Counted from the first letter of the stretch, positions 39,901 through 49,162 are shown. The stretch is DNA of 64,000 nt from Telmatactis stephensoni (GCA_029948255.1 JALIZF010001504.1:248001-312000), one strand, 5' to 3'. Numbers and translations: made by a program. Notes: a model not told the origin generated them from the letters alone.

Positions 39901-42310
39901 TTTGAAGAAGGAAGCCGAAATTGTCACTATGCAAATGTCGGTGGCCCAGAAGGCCCAACACAAACAAAATATGAATGCAGCAAATAGAAAATCAACACAA
40001 ACAAAAAATACAGCTAAGAAAAAAATTCATAGAATTAAAAGGCACGACAAAAGAAATTTATAGATGTAAAGAAACAGTACAACAAAAAAGAACAACGCGA
40101 AAACAAAACAGAAAGCAACGCAAACAAAAAATGTTTTTGTTATAAATGCGACAAAATTATTTGTTGCAAGTTGAGAAATTTTGTTGCAGAATGTAGGTCC
40201 TTCTACTTCTTGCAACAAAATTTTAAAATGTTGCACGTATTACCACTTCGTGACTCAACTCATGTTGCAGCAAATGATCTTCTCGCGGGCCACTGAGAAT
40301 GCAAAATTCTCTTAACTTGTTGCGATACAAGTTTGTATTCGCGTGGAAAAACGCACAGCATTGCTTTTCAACTCGTCTCAAGCAATGTTGCGAAACAAGC
40401 TAAGCTGAGTGATTTTGTTGCGTATCCCGTACGTAGTTTTAATTTAGGGCGGTCCGGTTCCGTCTAAGAACTGACATATATCATTTATATTATATAAGAA
40501 CGTTAACTGGCCGGCCGTTCTAGGCGGGCGGTCCCACTAGCTAAATAAATAGAAAAATACCATAAACTTCATTCTTTATTTCAGTCGTAGGAAGGCGTGT
40601 AATTGCGACGACAGCATTACCAGACAAAATCTCAAGACGGAGCTCCAAGAAATTTATACCAAATTGGTTGAGTTGGCAGTGGAAAAGAAAGTTCTTTCCG
40701 ATAAAGTGCTCATGCGTATGGAAGAAATCTTACAACGTTTGGATGTTAGAGTACATGAACGTTCCACCCAAAAGCCTAAAACCACGGATGGAGATTTGCA
40801 ACTGGATGTGTGCCCAGAGGTTTTCTTGGGAACACAAAACGGCTACCCTTACTATACCAAAGGATGGCAGATCACTAACTGCACAAATGCTCGACCAATC
40901 AAATCAGTCATTACCATACTTATCAATGCATTGGCTTATTCTAAGGATGATTTGATCCAACTCGAGTTTGTTTTGAGTGGAATTAGAGACGTTTACCCAG
41001 CTGTTGGTGTTTATGTTGCAGTTAAAAGCAAACAAGATGTTAAGTATCTCGAAAAGTACAAAAATGTTGAAATACTCGAGCAGCATAGTTACTCAAAAGT
41101 GTCAAACTTAGGAAAGACGTGGAATACCCTCATCAACAAAGCATCTACGCCTTATGTCTTGATCGCTCGTGATGTTGTTCATTTTTCATGGCTCTCTCAA
41201 ATTGAGCGACAGATTCGAGTGGTTAGTGAAATTCCCAATGTTGGGTTAGCGGGTGGTTCATATCGTAACTTGTCTGGACATTGGCAAGTGGGCTGCTTTC
41301 AGAGCACTTTGAAAAATTATGTATTGGAGTACCAAGAAGGATATTTTCATTCCAAAAATGAATGCATGTTCTGCGATTATTTGCAAGGTCCTTTTGTAGC
41401 AAGGAAATCATTGTTAAAGTTTGATGAAAGTCTTAGCAATGAGGTCGTATTTGAAGACTTGTTTTTAAGTCTAACAAAACAAGGAACATTAATCATGGGT
41501 TGTCCAGATGCCATGTATTTTACTACCGATCATTCATCATATCCCAAGAGAAATGAAAGAAAAGTGTGGCAGGCGTTGGCCAAGAAGTGGATTCTCAATC
41601 GTGTATTTCTTGCTGGTGGAGTAAAGCATTCATTTTCTTGCAAAGACATAAAGTTTAAATGCAGCAGCAAGCTTACTCGTTCATATCTGTTGCCAGTTTG
41701 CTGCCAAGAACAATATGCAGATGCATTGACATTTTTGCAAGCATTTTCCAAAACACATAACATTTCATTTGAGCTTGATACTGGATCTGTTCTGGGAATA
41801 GTCAAATTTAATGGACTTTTGCCATGGGATATAGATGGAGATCTGAGAGTTTTGATTTCAGAGTTACCAATATTTGCCAAAAGGGAAACAATTAACCATT
41901 TCAAAAAACATGGATATGTTTTGCGTTCATATAAGCAACCAGCAGCAAAAACCAAGATAGATTGGATCGATGGATATGTTAACATACAACTACCTGAACT
42001 GGATATAGAAGTGTGGGGAATATCTAGCTTGACTAGTTCTCAATTCCTTCCAGTGCAATTACGAAACCGAGTCACTCTTGCCAAGGTTCGAGACTCATGG
42101 ATAAGTACTGTATACAGTCCAGGTTTGTTTGCAAGAAATCGTTATGGACATGAAATTTTGAAACACTCGCAGTCATGGAGAATGAGGGGGTTAGTACACA
42201 GTTATGCCAACTACTCCTCTGGTACCTTTCTTCCATGCGAAAAACCAGAACATCATTCATGCTTGAGAAAATTCCCAGCAGATGGGAATATTCCGTTCTT
42301 GGTTTCTTGA
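30984..42310 (+). CDS. FKRP-like LicD-domain transferase, two exons
   Basis: Exon 1 is 30984-31081 and exon 2 40585-42310; the 9.5-kb intron is GT..AG (tg|gtgagt ... ttcag|t) and the split codon restores a 607-residue frame. Exon 1 encodes a short cytoplasmic tail (MKSWTFK), then a hydrophobic anchor (about 8-25), typical of a Golgi type II membrane protein. Residues ~45-85 are a charged helix, perhaps a coiled-coil stem. A glycosyltransferase-like middle follows (TILINALAYSKDD, STPYVLIARDVVHF, VFEDLFLSLT), then a LicD domain with ELDTGSVLGIVKFNG, LPWDIDGDLRV (Asp448, Asp450, Asp452) and YGHEILKH. This two-domain plan is that of fukutin-related protein, which adds ribitol-5-phosphate to the alpha-dystroglycan glycan; it is longer than human FKRP (495 aa). 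A role in that pathway is inferred. The intron holds a complete gypsy element in the same orientation. Confidence 0.85.
31947..32094 (+). repeat. 5' LTR of the gypsy element
   Basis: 148 bp, 'tgtaacagtgatgctttgca' to 'gttattaca'. Very short for a gypsy LTR. Contains 'attaaaaag', a possible poly(A) signal region. Confidence 0.9.
32097..32114 (+). promoter_or_regulatory. Primer binding site of the gypsy element
   Basis: 'tggcgaccctgccaggac' starts two bases after the 5' LTR. TGG pairs with the CCA end of a tRNA; I cannot name the tRNA without a search. Confidence 0.6.
32239..33768 (+). CDS. gag: Gypsy element Gag
   Basis: ATG 32239 (an upstream in-frame GTG at 32215 is not needed) to TGA 33766-33768; 509 aa. 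Residues ~107-185 are a charged heptad-like helix, probably coiled coil. Residues ~215-380 are the retrotransposon capsid-like region (FNPEVRPNAGIEEFLATL, LERDFGRF, SEFLRRLQRLLKKAF). A single zinc knuckle, CYRCGEAGHHAKEC, lies at 424-437, for RNA binding. The C-terminal tail is Thr/Ser/Gln rich. The stop is a single TGA, and the pol frame continues in the same phase 9 bases later. Confidence 0.9.
   Translation: MAENTVENPSPDAEIEENCEKLTPWSTVFVEEFEILSEEELAKRFESEKGKVGRLEITGDITEPVENVLKTLSNFSTLCLAIASHYEAKGKYLKILSSDLSEEIDEVRKENEIQIQNNQVIVNERRDKDRKFEDERESLNKCIKQTKEDLEATRQRNLELCADLKEKETEIKALEMKIRHLSIAESEVDTASQTTTRTKKGLPSDWSKICKNLTPFNPEVRPNAGIEEFLATLNSRLSVREPPYSDDEKLSILKMVVEGSASLQIQSYPTEFQNNFQRLCEQLERDFGRFSCQEAAIEAIRGKEGKQKPAETPSEFLRRLQRLLKKAFGSNFQGRKDVQLRLAFVDGLQPHIRQQLEALAINDLDDLVAKAEIFHHKRSRPKEFQICEMRSRPTLNLEGEYRYPDRRTWSKPKDDFKRQRKGDCYRCGEAGHHAKECQNILDGKTSSRPTTGSPSTISHNQTDKPSTTQPKQNDFLEYLKKVIEGYERQTATAAEVPVNQQQNPVQSQQ
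33778..38814 (+). CDS. pol: Gypsy element Pol with dual RNase H
   Basis: 1678 aa from ATG 33778. After an acidic leader (1-100) comes an aspartic protease with LLDLGAEATVI (Asp133; Leu replaces the usual Ser/Thr) and LIGADVLWRL. Reverse transcriptase spans about 505-760 (LDVANGF with Asp603; FVDD at 665-668; then YLGY). The first RNase H (about 805-900) keeps Glu853/Glu855 but has Thr816 and Ser882 where aspartates are expected. A second RNase H (about 960-1115) is intact: YADG Asp968, QYAEL Glu1010, CTDSE Asp1034, His1090 and NDHAD Asp1105. Integrase has an HHCC finger (H1254, H1259, C1289, C1292), catalytic D1321, D1381 and E1417 (35 residues between the last two), and a GPY/F-like C-terminus; no chromodomain seen. 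It copies the element RNA into DNA and inserts it. Confidence 0.93.
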   Translation: MAPVVKDKHSETDMTHEEKDKTSDGDDLMSVEVNSDMEGKLMSSNDESSGDDIDSGKLERTLSVDERLPETIHARSLQVDELSERDIDPLQERIENDCVSDDILGALIFPREGGCPHFAVTIETSIDVITLLDLGAEATVITKELFEQLLLSNPGLQLIDGCAKMYNASNGRVKTYGRCWLNLKFGTRVIRHPVYVCDISSPMLIGADVLWRLSCVIDLVNGVLRSCTKEVTPFAQDWKGVNTVQVTPQVCDVEVLETVTVPKLTDAQRVKMRVAKNQDIDGKDGTVHASASLLALGLEVVDCIVSTNRPWFWIYVRNVQYKDIVLQRGKRIGKVIALDAPTFDTGILVIGDKLPGATVISPDDTESTPEWLKANNDTGTFHIKRLEFQDRPLRSEEIDCCFAEPTGLTVKLKSLESTEKERGNVVNQSEHYDGEVEKAEEQMEIGMSSVGEVNIEEQIKDAVEKAEAADEVQKEQLLKLLSEFKGIFTKGKNDVGITTLHEAEIPINKAGEPIYTKQYKIPWAAYDDLKDIVAELESNGIIRPCNSTYNSPVWPVLKSNGTWRMCIDFRNLNRKVPISRWPMGDIDYSLSRLKKSAFFSTLDVANGFWTIPVNEKDQHKLAFTFDDAQYTWTRLPFGYVNSPAEWNIFLHKVLPDVRDRHLSLFVDDVLANSDDWDEHLSQLRYVFEQFAKAGVKVPLRKCHFARSSVDYLGYRLSSEGISPQTKKTQVIQNIQDPKNQTQLRSILGTLNFYRRFIKDYAKIAEPLTKLLRKDVEWRFGNAEHIALQELKSQLCQAPVLGYPQFFAGAEFIVETTCSDNAMSAVLSQIQDGSPRVISYASKSLSPAEKRYGECEKHCFTATWAILYFKPYLCGHHAIVKTSHHPVTFLANKNSELSTRVGKWALVLQSQSLEVQYKKNSNMKHVEGLASLHDCSTECSNLDSNDVNIERHFKWDSELCTRMECVYADGCSFTDVNQETKAGAGVYWPKEDYNKYSHGYLLGKQTSQYAELAAALIALTQAIDLNLSEVVLCTDSEYVVKTFLEYLPRWKNSGMLNSKGKHVKNSNIISAIDSLINTSGIDVYWKKVKGHSQKSGPDKYGNDHADSLAKDGAENGLEWELDPHLIPEGAQYVRTVTTNQNQSLDDQMTEDDPISNSHVTYSFYPEEPSDDLVQAQDSDSDLGPLKQLLEGKVMELSDENLKNNRELRLMYNRKKSFTVEKGLLMFMKDQEGCILKYVVIPKSYRDLFIWYIHDHPTSGHRGIDITYKIAAQSAFWINMYKDIKNYVERCVICCRHLPKRCLYKAPLRPRLTSSPWSHVMIDFVGPLVKSSRGNQYCLVLVDLFSKYVEALPTHNMEAGTVAKMLIHHVFSRWGLPTKLSSDQGTHFTAKIVQELCKMLEIKQNFHISWHPESGGAVERTNKTIMEVLKKYVKGTGKDWDLHLPLVLMALRSTPHSTTNVSPHEVMTGRRMTLPHHLVFAYPEAAGGHDSEYSYVTELQENLRHTFAFVRENLESAAKVNKNIYDRRATAKEYNISDKVFYFQFANMKKKRKKFLTCWSGPYKITDKASSVTYQINVNGKKKWVHSNQLRPYFGPAPQHSTSPCSTETSAISSVPSLTTDDTEDKEVEEPMQNDDQDSQTVEPTQEEPISSKQKTKKTREGHIDQGNIIKARTRSAHKK
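38968..39115 (+). repeat. 3' LTR of the gypsy element
   Basis: 148 bp, identical to the 5' LTR by reading. The preceding 'cagaggga' and, further up, 'caggggagga' are purine-rich and could be the second-strand primer site. Confidence 0.9.
39476..39858. mobile_element. 'tgcaac' fold-back MITE group, copy 2
   Basis: Ends 'taaaggcgctgttac' and 'gtgtaacagcgccttta' are inverted. Interior blocks 'gagaaattgcgcatgcgctc', 'gttctacttcgtgcaacgct' and 'aacccctgttacactgtgca' are shared with 63312-63683. In the FKRP-like intron, just right of the gypsy element. Confidence 0.8.
39859..40584. other. FKRP-like intron, right end
   Basis: Unassigned intron DNA with many 'aacaaaa' and 'ttgcaac' words; 'ttctacttcttgcaac' at about 40201 recalls the core of the 'tgcaac' MITEs, so this may be a decayed copy. 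Ends in the splice acceptor 'ctttatttcag'. Confidence 0.4.
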
Positions 42311-42409
42311 ATATCTCAAGGATCCTAAATCTAGCTAGTAATCTACTTATCGTTCTTCGATAACATTTTTAGGGTCGTTCCAAAGTTTCATTTATTATCC
42401 AGTAAGTGA

Positions 42410-42709
42410 CTTAAATACACGCTGAAACTTTCCTCTGAAACTTGCCTCAATCACCGTGGCAAGACAAGTTTCACAACGCGTCGCATTGCACCGTGTAACA
42501 TGGTCATTTAGCTGAAACTTTCCCCGGGTCGGTTCCACGAGATGGTTTCACGAAAAATAGAACTACTTTCTACTCCTGCAACAGAAACGTGTGTCGCGAA
42601 CAAGTTTCAGGACGAAATTTCAGCGTGCAACACCCCTTGTAAAAATTGTTCGCATCGGCGATCGAGACAAGTTTCAGATAAAAGTTTCAGCGTGTAGCAG
42701 CGCCTTTAA
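42410..42709. mobile_element. 'tgcaac' fold-back MITE group, copy 3 (diverged)
   Basis: 'acacgctgaaactttcctct' at the left pairs with 'aaagtttcagcgtgtagcag' near the right end. The centre contains 'actactttctactcctgcaa'. It lies within 100 bp of the FKRP-like stop codon, probably in the 3' UTR or just past it. Confidence 0.6.
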
Positions 42710-42969
42710 TTATCTGAATACTTCTCGACTGAATGACTAATTTACATCAAGATATTTTTAGGATCTCTTGCGACAGGATGGTTGAAGAAAGTCCCGAGCT
42801 GGTTAATCGCCAGTTTTAGGTATAGCTCGTATTTCAGCGCGGAATTATCCTCGAAATCGACCTTTGTAGTCGTGTTTAAAAGACCTCTTTTTTATAGAAT
42901 TAAATAGTAAACAGTGTTGTCTTTGTATTTGTTTAATTGATACGTACTTCAGCCGGTAAGGCGTAGTCT

Positions 42970-43098
42970 ACTTCGCAGCCGTTTTTAGGTTCGTCACGCA
43001 ACGCTTGGGGTTGTCGCGTAACGCTTCCCTCCCCACAAACGGCATCTGTGGGGAGAGAGCGTTGCGTGACGAACCTGACCTGAAACTACTGCGAAGGA
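42970..43098. mobile_element. Fold-back with 'aggttcgtcacgcaacgct' arms
   Basis: 19 perfectly inverted bases (42987-43005 against about 43059-43077), extended outwards by weaker pairing of 'cttcgcag' and 'ctgcgaag'. The middle holds a second inverted pair, 'tccccaca'/'tgtgggga'. Confidence 0.75.
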
Positions 43099-43112
43099 GA
43101 CAAGTAAATGCA

Positions 43113-43482
43113 TCCCTGGGGGGGGGGGGGGGGGGAGGGGGGATGGGGGGTACATTTTGTACGGGGATGCTCCGCCCAAACGCTCGCCCCCTTTTCCCCG
43201 GCTTTAATATAGCTTTTAGCTTTTTTATACCTTTGGTGTTAACGATTATTTCTTTATTTTGGAAAACTATTTCTAAAGCCGCTATATGTACATGAGCGTT
43301 TGCGCTTATGGTAGTTTTCGCAACCCTTTTTATATTAGGACCATTTTCGATACCCAAAGTCGCAAATTCCCTACACTTTGGTATACCAAAAATTGCAAAT
43401 TCCCTAATCCCTTTCGGCCCCGTATAGCAAATTTATGCCTCCTCCGCCCCCCCCCCCCCCCCCCCCCCACACACACACACCC
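43113..43482. other. G run, C run and (CA)n tract region
   Basis: About 25 G at 43118-43140 and about 23 C at 43447-43469 followed by (CA)n. The open frames across here are artefacts of homopolymers. 'aaattgcaaattccctaatc' and 'gtcgcaaattccctacactt' form a short direct repeat at about 43360-43400. Confidence 0.75.
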
Positions 43483-43587
43483 CAGGAAATGCACAGACAA
43501 TATCAGAAGTCAACGTCAGCTTTAGACTAGAAAAGTACGCCACGAGACGAAGGCGAAAAACTGCATAAATTAATAGATACAATGTAT

Positions 43588-43828
43588 CAGGGTCGTGGCA
43601 TGGTACGTGGGATCAGGGATCACAGGCTCGGGATCGGGATCTCAAGCCATGGGATCGGGGTCACAAACGTGAGATAGGGAATAGTAGTCAAATCGACAGG
43701 ATTCAGGGATCAAAATTTTCACAATTGGGATCAGGGATCAAAATAAGAGAACTTTTGGGATCAGGGATCAAAATTTTCGACCAAAAAACGGGATCACGAG
43801 CGAAAAAACGTACCATGTCACGACCCTG
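43588..43828. mobile_element. TIR element with 'gggatcagggatca' core, copy 2
   Basis: Ends 'cagggtcgtggcatggtacg' and 'cgtaccatgtcacgaccctg' are inverted with one mismatch. The core has about ten variants of 'gggatcagggatcaaaa'. Same architecture, opposite orientation, as 16653-16908. Confidence 0.85.
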
Positions 43829-43869
43829 AATGTATTCATAAACACTTAGAAAGAAAACTAAGAAGAAGA

Positions 43870-44165
43870 AGAGCAACAAATTTAGCATCGACCGGGCTCG
43901 AACCTGTGACACCTAAATCGTTATCTCCGGAATAAAATAAACTATTTAAAAATAAAGATGAAAGATGAAGCTGAGACATCGAATCGACTTACGTAGAGGA
44001 TGAATATTTCGGCTCCATCCGCGTTATACTGGTGCTACACATATAGCAGTTGTCTTAACCCGTAGGCCAGAGAGGAAGACAATGACCGAACCCTAATTCA
44101 GGTACCTTTAGCAGGAGTCCTGCCTTTAGACATCACCTTAGACCGCTACGCTATCTAGGCACTCA
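43870..44165 (-). mobile_element. tRNA-Leu-like SINE or tRNA relic
   Basis: On the - strand, 44165 downwards reads 'gtgcctagatagcgtagcgg' then 'tctaagg', a strong A-box of leucine-tRNA type, followed near 44095 by 'agggttcggtca' (B-box-like). A second 'caggttcgagcccggtc' at about 43909-43893 is an even better B-box. Not a functional tRNA, since the acceptor ends do not pair. A tRNA-derived SINE is the likely reading. Confidence 0.5.
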
Positions 44166-44399
44166 ATGATTTTGATGTCTAGTCGGGGTAGTCTATTCGG
44201 AGAAGTGGATAAGAAGTGGATTCGGCAAGTACTTAAATATTATTTAAAGCTGAAGAACAACATTTAAAATTTTCGATCACGTCGAACCGTCCGAAACGAC
44301 TCCCGAAACCACATGAGTTCACCTTTGTTCACGACAGACCATTTTCGTCGGTATTGGAGTTCCTGTGGTTTTCGTTTGTGTGCACGTGGTCAAGCCAAT

Positions 44400-47014
44400 A
44401 TGGCGGATGAGGTCCATGAAGAAGTTCCCAGTAAAAGGATAAAATTGTGCAATGATTCAAACACTAAAATACAAAGCAACGAATTAGAGTTATCTAAGGA
44501 TAACAAAGAGACAGAGGAACATGCTAAACAACGAAATACTCCATGCGATCACGACTTATCTGTAGAAGTCAGCATCGAAAAGAACTCGTCCAGTGAAAAG
44601 GTTTTTGCTGTTCATACAAAAGAAGAAGACGTAGGGATAATTGAGTACGTCAGCAAGCACAAAGGATTTCATGGGGTCTTAAAACAGAGATTTGTTGACT
44701 TCTTAGTCAATGAACGCGACACCAAAGGTAACTTGGTACAACTTACCAACACCAAAGTTCCTCCGTTGGAAGAGAGTGAAGAGACAAGCAATATTCTTAG
44801 TGAAGGAGAAATCAAACAAATCACAATTGTCTTAGAAAGCAAAGACAAGTCTTTATCTGTAACTTTGAGTCCAGATGATGACAAAGGGCACAGGACTTTG
44901 GTGCACAAGGCAATCAAGAAGATGTTTCCAGATTTAGGTTGGTATTAAGCTTAATGTTTGGGTCATATTATTAAAATGACCTGCAAATAAAAAGTCAGGG
45001 ATCACAGAGGTCTTCCTGGTCTTTCTTACACATTAATGATTACATTATAAGCTAGGACTACCACTGTGTCTTTTATGATAGTGCCAGTTGAAAATATTTT
45101 ATTTCTTTGGTTCATTTGTTCCATTTCATTTTCGTTTATCCATTCATTTTCTTATCAGATACAGAAACTGTAACAGTTGATGACCACAAAGCTGTTAAAG
45201 TGTTCCGTTACCAGGGAAACCCAGCCAAAAAGAGGCGTGACAAATGGCCTTCAAACCGAGGCAACTACTGTAAGTTTGTTCTCCACAAAGAAAACAAGGA
45301 CACTATGGAGGCAATTTGTTTACTTGCAAAACTTGTCCATGCCAAAAACAGTGATTTTAGTTATGCTGGCACTAAAGATCGTAGAGGAGTTACCACCCAA
45401 GAGATTACAGCCTATAGAGTCCAGGCACAAAGACTTAAAGGACTGAACAAGACCCTGAAAGGAATCTTACTAGGGAACTTTGAGTATGTCAAAGAAAAGT
45501 TACCTTTAGGGCAGTTAGCTGGAAATCATTTTGTGATCACACTTCGTGATGTTTGTGGAAGTCATGAGGAGATAGAAGAAGCAATGATGTCATTGAGAGA
45601 TATTGGTTTTATTAATTATTTTGGGTTGCAAAGGTTTGGGACAGCTTCTGTGCCAACACATCACATAGGTAAGGAAGAGTTTTTATTTCTTGAAGATAAA
45701 GAGAGGGACTCTGGGGGAAATATATTTCTAAACTGCATGCAAAGAAAACCAAAAAGGTAACAAAAACTGGCCAACTCCCTCCAAAACTTAGAGGGAGTTT
45801 AAATAGCTACAGTTATGATCAATTACAAAAGTTTTATTGATGTTAATTGAAGCAAGTGTAGCTTAGTTGGTCAGTGTGCAGCTTTCTGATGCAAGAGGTC
45901 TGGTGTTCAATTCTCAGTGACCTCAATAATTTTGACTTCTTTCAATTCTGTGTATAGCTTTAAGTAGTTTTAAATACTTTTAAAATGGAGCACTGTGGAG
46001 AGAGGGGGTAAAGAGGCTGTGCACCATCAGCTTCCTGGAAGATAAATTAGCTGGTGCTAAAGAAACTAAGAACAACCAAATGTATAGTCCTTTACTGTTT
46101 CCTTTATGTTGTCCCTGTATTTTGGGGTAATACACTTAGAAAATTGAACCATAGCCATAACAGTGTTTTTAAATAATTTTATTTTTATAGGTAAGGCTTT
46201 ACTTCTCAGCAAATGGTCAGATGCTGTTCATGCTATTCTAAGTCCCAAAACAGGCAAAGAACTTGAGTTCAATGATGCCCTTGAACTCTGGCGAGAAACT
46301 GGTGATGCAGCTAAAGCCCTACAAATTCTCTCTAGGCATAAATGCATTGAGAATAGTCTCTTACAAGGTCTGGTTAAACATGGCAACAAAGATTTGGTGA
46401 ATGCATTGCAAATGATTCCTAGGAACACAAGACTTATGTATATCCATGCATTCCAGAGTTATGTATGGAATAATGCTGTCTCTTGGCGCATCAAGGTATT
46501 ACTTTATCTGTTGATATTTTGATGACTCCATTGATTACTCCATTGCTTCTTCATTTGAAGGGTTTAAAATAAAAACAAAACAAGTTAAGTGCCCTTTTGG
46601 ATGATACTATTATGCACAATAATTTATTGCGGCTGAAATTAAGCAAGATGTAACAGCTAGCTGGTCTGTTTCATCAAGAAAAAAATTCATTTTTAATATT
46701 AATACACACTTCCTTAGATCCACTTCCAGAATGTCAATAAACATGTCAGTCAGGTACATGTCTTCTCATGTGTTTGTCTGTGTGTCTCAGGCATTCAACA
46801 GCTTTACCGCTGCACATTGGAAGTGCATGAGTCATTGGTGTGTTAGATTACTGTACCTCTTGTTCAGTACCTCAGGTCTTTGGCAGGCTCTCTTATGGAT
46901 TTGTAGCTAGCTTACTTATCCATAGGGGGCCTCTTTGTTGCCTTAGACTGGACTGAGTAAGGGACATTCAAAGTTAAAATCATTCTAAGTTGCATATTTA
47001 TTATTTTTTCACTC

Positions 47015-47045
<31 letters not shown>

Positions 47046-48715
47046 CATTAATGATAATTTTAGTAAGAATACAGAAAGCTCTGTCACAATGAATTTTAAG
47101 TCAGCAAGGAGTTAGCCCCTGCACTTTCAAAAGTTCTCTATCACTCCTGTCTTAGCTTATTATGTATTTCTATTGCCTGTACATTAACGCTAATATAATT
47201 GTTATCATTTTGTTAGCAATATGGACTTTGCCCAATAGAGGGAGACTTGGTATTGTTAGAGGACCAGGCAGCCAGTGCTGGTTGTGGTAGTGGAAAAGAA
47301 AGTCTAGGTGAGCAGAACAGTTGCAGACCAGGGGCCCCTTTCTCAAAAGACCCGATAACTTTACGGACACATTAACTTATTCAATTTATTTAGGTTAACG
47401 GGTCCGTAAAGTTATCGGTTCTTTTGAGAAACGGGCCCCAGGGCTTGAAGTTAACTTTTTAACTAAAAGAAAGAAAGAAGAATGAATGAATGAATGCATT
47501 AATGAATGAGTTGACACATAAACAAATGTAAAATGTCAAGCTACCAGTACAGCAATATTCTTTTTTATATTTTTTTATTTTCATTTCTTTACAGATGATT
47601 CTAATCAGCTAGTAGATGATGCTGATGATTTTGCAACAACTTCTCACAGTGCCTCTGTTCATACACTGATAGCTGAAGATGTTAAATCAGGGAAATACTC
47701 TATATATGATGTAGTAATGCCTTTGCCTGGTTATGATGTGAAATATCCTGGTTACAATGCTAAACACTTTTATAAAGACCTCATGTTGCAAGATGGCATT
47801 GACATTGATAACTTGCGTCATCGAGTAAAAGATTATTCACTAGTTGGTGCTTATAGGTGGGTATTAGTATTACTATTATTATTATAATATAATATTATTA
47901 TATATTATTATTATTATTATATTATATTATGATTATTATGTTATTATTATTGTAATATTATATTATTATTTTTATAATATTATTATAATATTATTAGTTC
48001 CTAATTTTAGGAACCAAGCCAAATTTGTTAGAGGAAGTTATATATTCATCTGGCCATAACTCTGCTGCTTATTAACCGATTTCTGTGAAACTTGGCATAC
48101 AAACTTCTTTTCTGACCATCTATCCAAATTGAGAATCAAAATTTGATAAATCAAAAATCTATTTTTTATGATGTTATCACTTTGGTACTCTATTTTCCCC
48201 AAAGATAAACAATTTTATAAAATGCTGTCCTTTATTGTATGTATTAAGAGATCTTAGTGGAAGCTTAGTAGAACCATTCATGTTGGCTGACTGTTTAAAT
48301 AGCTTGCAGTTTTGGCTGATTTCTGGTTCTTATAAAGTTTATATGACAAACCTATAAACACCAGTTTAGGAGGCTGATAAATTAAGGTGTTGACTTTGAG
48401 AGAGTTTTAATTATTGTATTTGAAATTTAAACCTGACAATTCTGTTGCTTGTGTTCCCCTAGGCGAATGGTGATAAAACCTCAGCATACAACATGGTGTT
48501 TCCTTCATTACAATGATGTCAATCAGCCACTTGTATTAACTGACAGGGACAAATATGAAGGCAAAACTGCCTTAGAGGTCCCCCTTGAGGGGAAATATTT
48601 GGCCTTACAAGTAGAACTTACCCTACCCCCTTCGTGTTATGCTACAATGGCAGTAAGGGAGATGATGAAATGTGACACATCTTCATCTCATCAGGCTACT
48701 TTAAATAAAGTGTAA
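44400..48715 (+). CDS. PUS7: PUS7-type (TruD family) tRNA/mRNA pseudouridine synthase, 6 exons
   Basis: Exons: 44400-44937, 45159-45668, 46191-46495, 47217-47307, 47595-47856 and 48463-48715; all GT..AG and in phase, 652 aa (human PUS7 661). It converts uridine to pseudouridine in tRNA and mRNA, mainly in the nucleus. The N-terminal ~80 residues are charged and poorly conserved; next come FHGVLKQRFVDFLVNE, KWPSNRGNYCKFVLHKEN, SYAGTKDRRG with the catalytic Asp253, LAGNHFVITLRD, GFINYFGLQRFG, IHAFQSYVWN, IEGDLVLL, VVMPLPGYDVKYP and GAYRRMVIKP near the end. I start at ATG 44400 (strong context, MADEVHEE); an in-frame ATG at 44313 would add 29 residues with a mitochondrial-like composition. AATAAA occurs inside the last codons (48703-48708). 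Introns hold a SINE and a fold-back. Confidence 0.92.
45855..46080 (+). mobile_element. tRNA-derived SINE, copy 2
   Basis: 'gtgtagcttagttggtcagt' (A-box) and 'tctggtgttcaattctcagt' (B-box) head, body 'aaatggagcactgtgg', tail 'gcaccatcagcttcctggaa'. Collinear with 14949-15185. In PUS7 intron 2, same strand. Confidence 0.75.
47331..47440. mobile_element. Fold-back MITE in PUS7 intron 4
   Basis: 'ggggcccctttctcaaaaga' and 'cccgataactttacgga' are matched inverted at about 47399-47438 ('tccgtaaagttatcgg' ... 'gagaaacgggcccc'). About 110 bp in all, starting 23 bp after exon 4. Confidence 0.8.
47870..48000. repeat. (TTA)n AT microsatellite
   Basis: Almost pure A/T with TTA/ATA triplets, at the start of PUS7 intron 5. 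Confidence 0.85.
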
Positions 48716-48791
48716 GAAAGTAATTTTAGGGATGTACAGTGCATACTTTAAATTACATGTACATTTAATCACTTGAGTCAATCAGATTATG

Positions 48792-49008
48792 AATAGTCGC
48801 CTTCACAGTTCTCTGTGCCATCTTGAAAGGTAGCCATGCCTTTACATCTAAGCGAGACAAACAGTGAGCGTGCCATGATAGACCTGTGAATAATTGTCCT
48901 AGGTGTTAAAAAAGGTATCTATCATTGCACGCTCACCTTTCATCTCGCTTCGATGCAAAGGCACGGCTACCTTTCAAGATGGCGCAGGGAACTGTTAAGG
49001 GGACTATT
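48792..49008. mobile_element. Fold-back MITE after PUS7
   Basis: 'aatagtcgccttcacagttc' to 'ggtagccatgcctttacatc' (48792-48850) is matched inverted at about 48948-49008; arms about 60 bp. It begins about 77 bp after the PUS7 stop codon, so it may be in the 3' UTR. Confidence 0.8.
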
Positions 49009-49162
49009 GAAAACAAAAAAAATTGAGTTTGAGAAGAACACCACACTTTTAATGTTGTAAAATTTTATAATAAATAATCTACAGCAGATCCACGTTATGG
49101 TGGCTATTTTTCTTCTGGCGCTCACACTCACTACCTCTACATTAAATATTTTGCATATGTCG

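Noticed and set aside
43883..43912. Functional tRNA gene on the - strand
   Set aside because: B-box is good but no cloverleaf or paired acceptor stem can be drawn; treated as SINE or relic.
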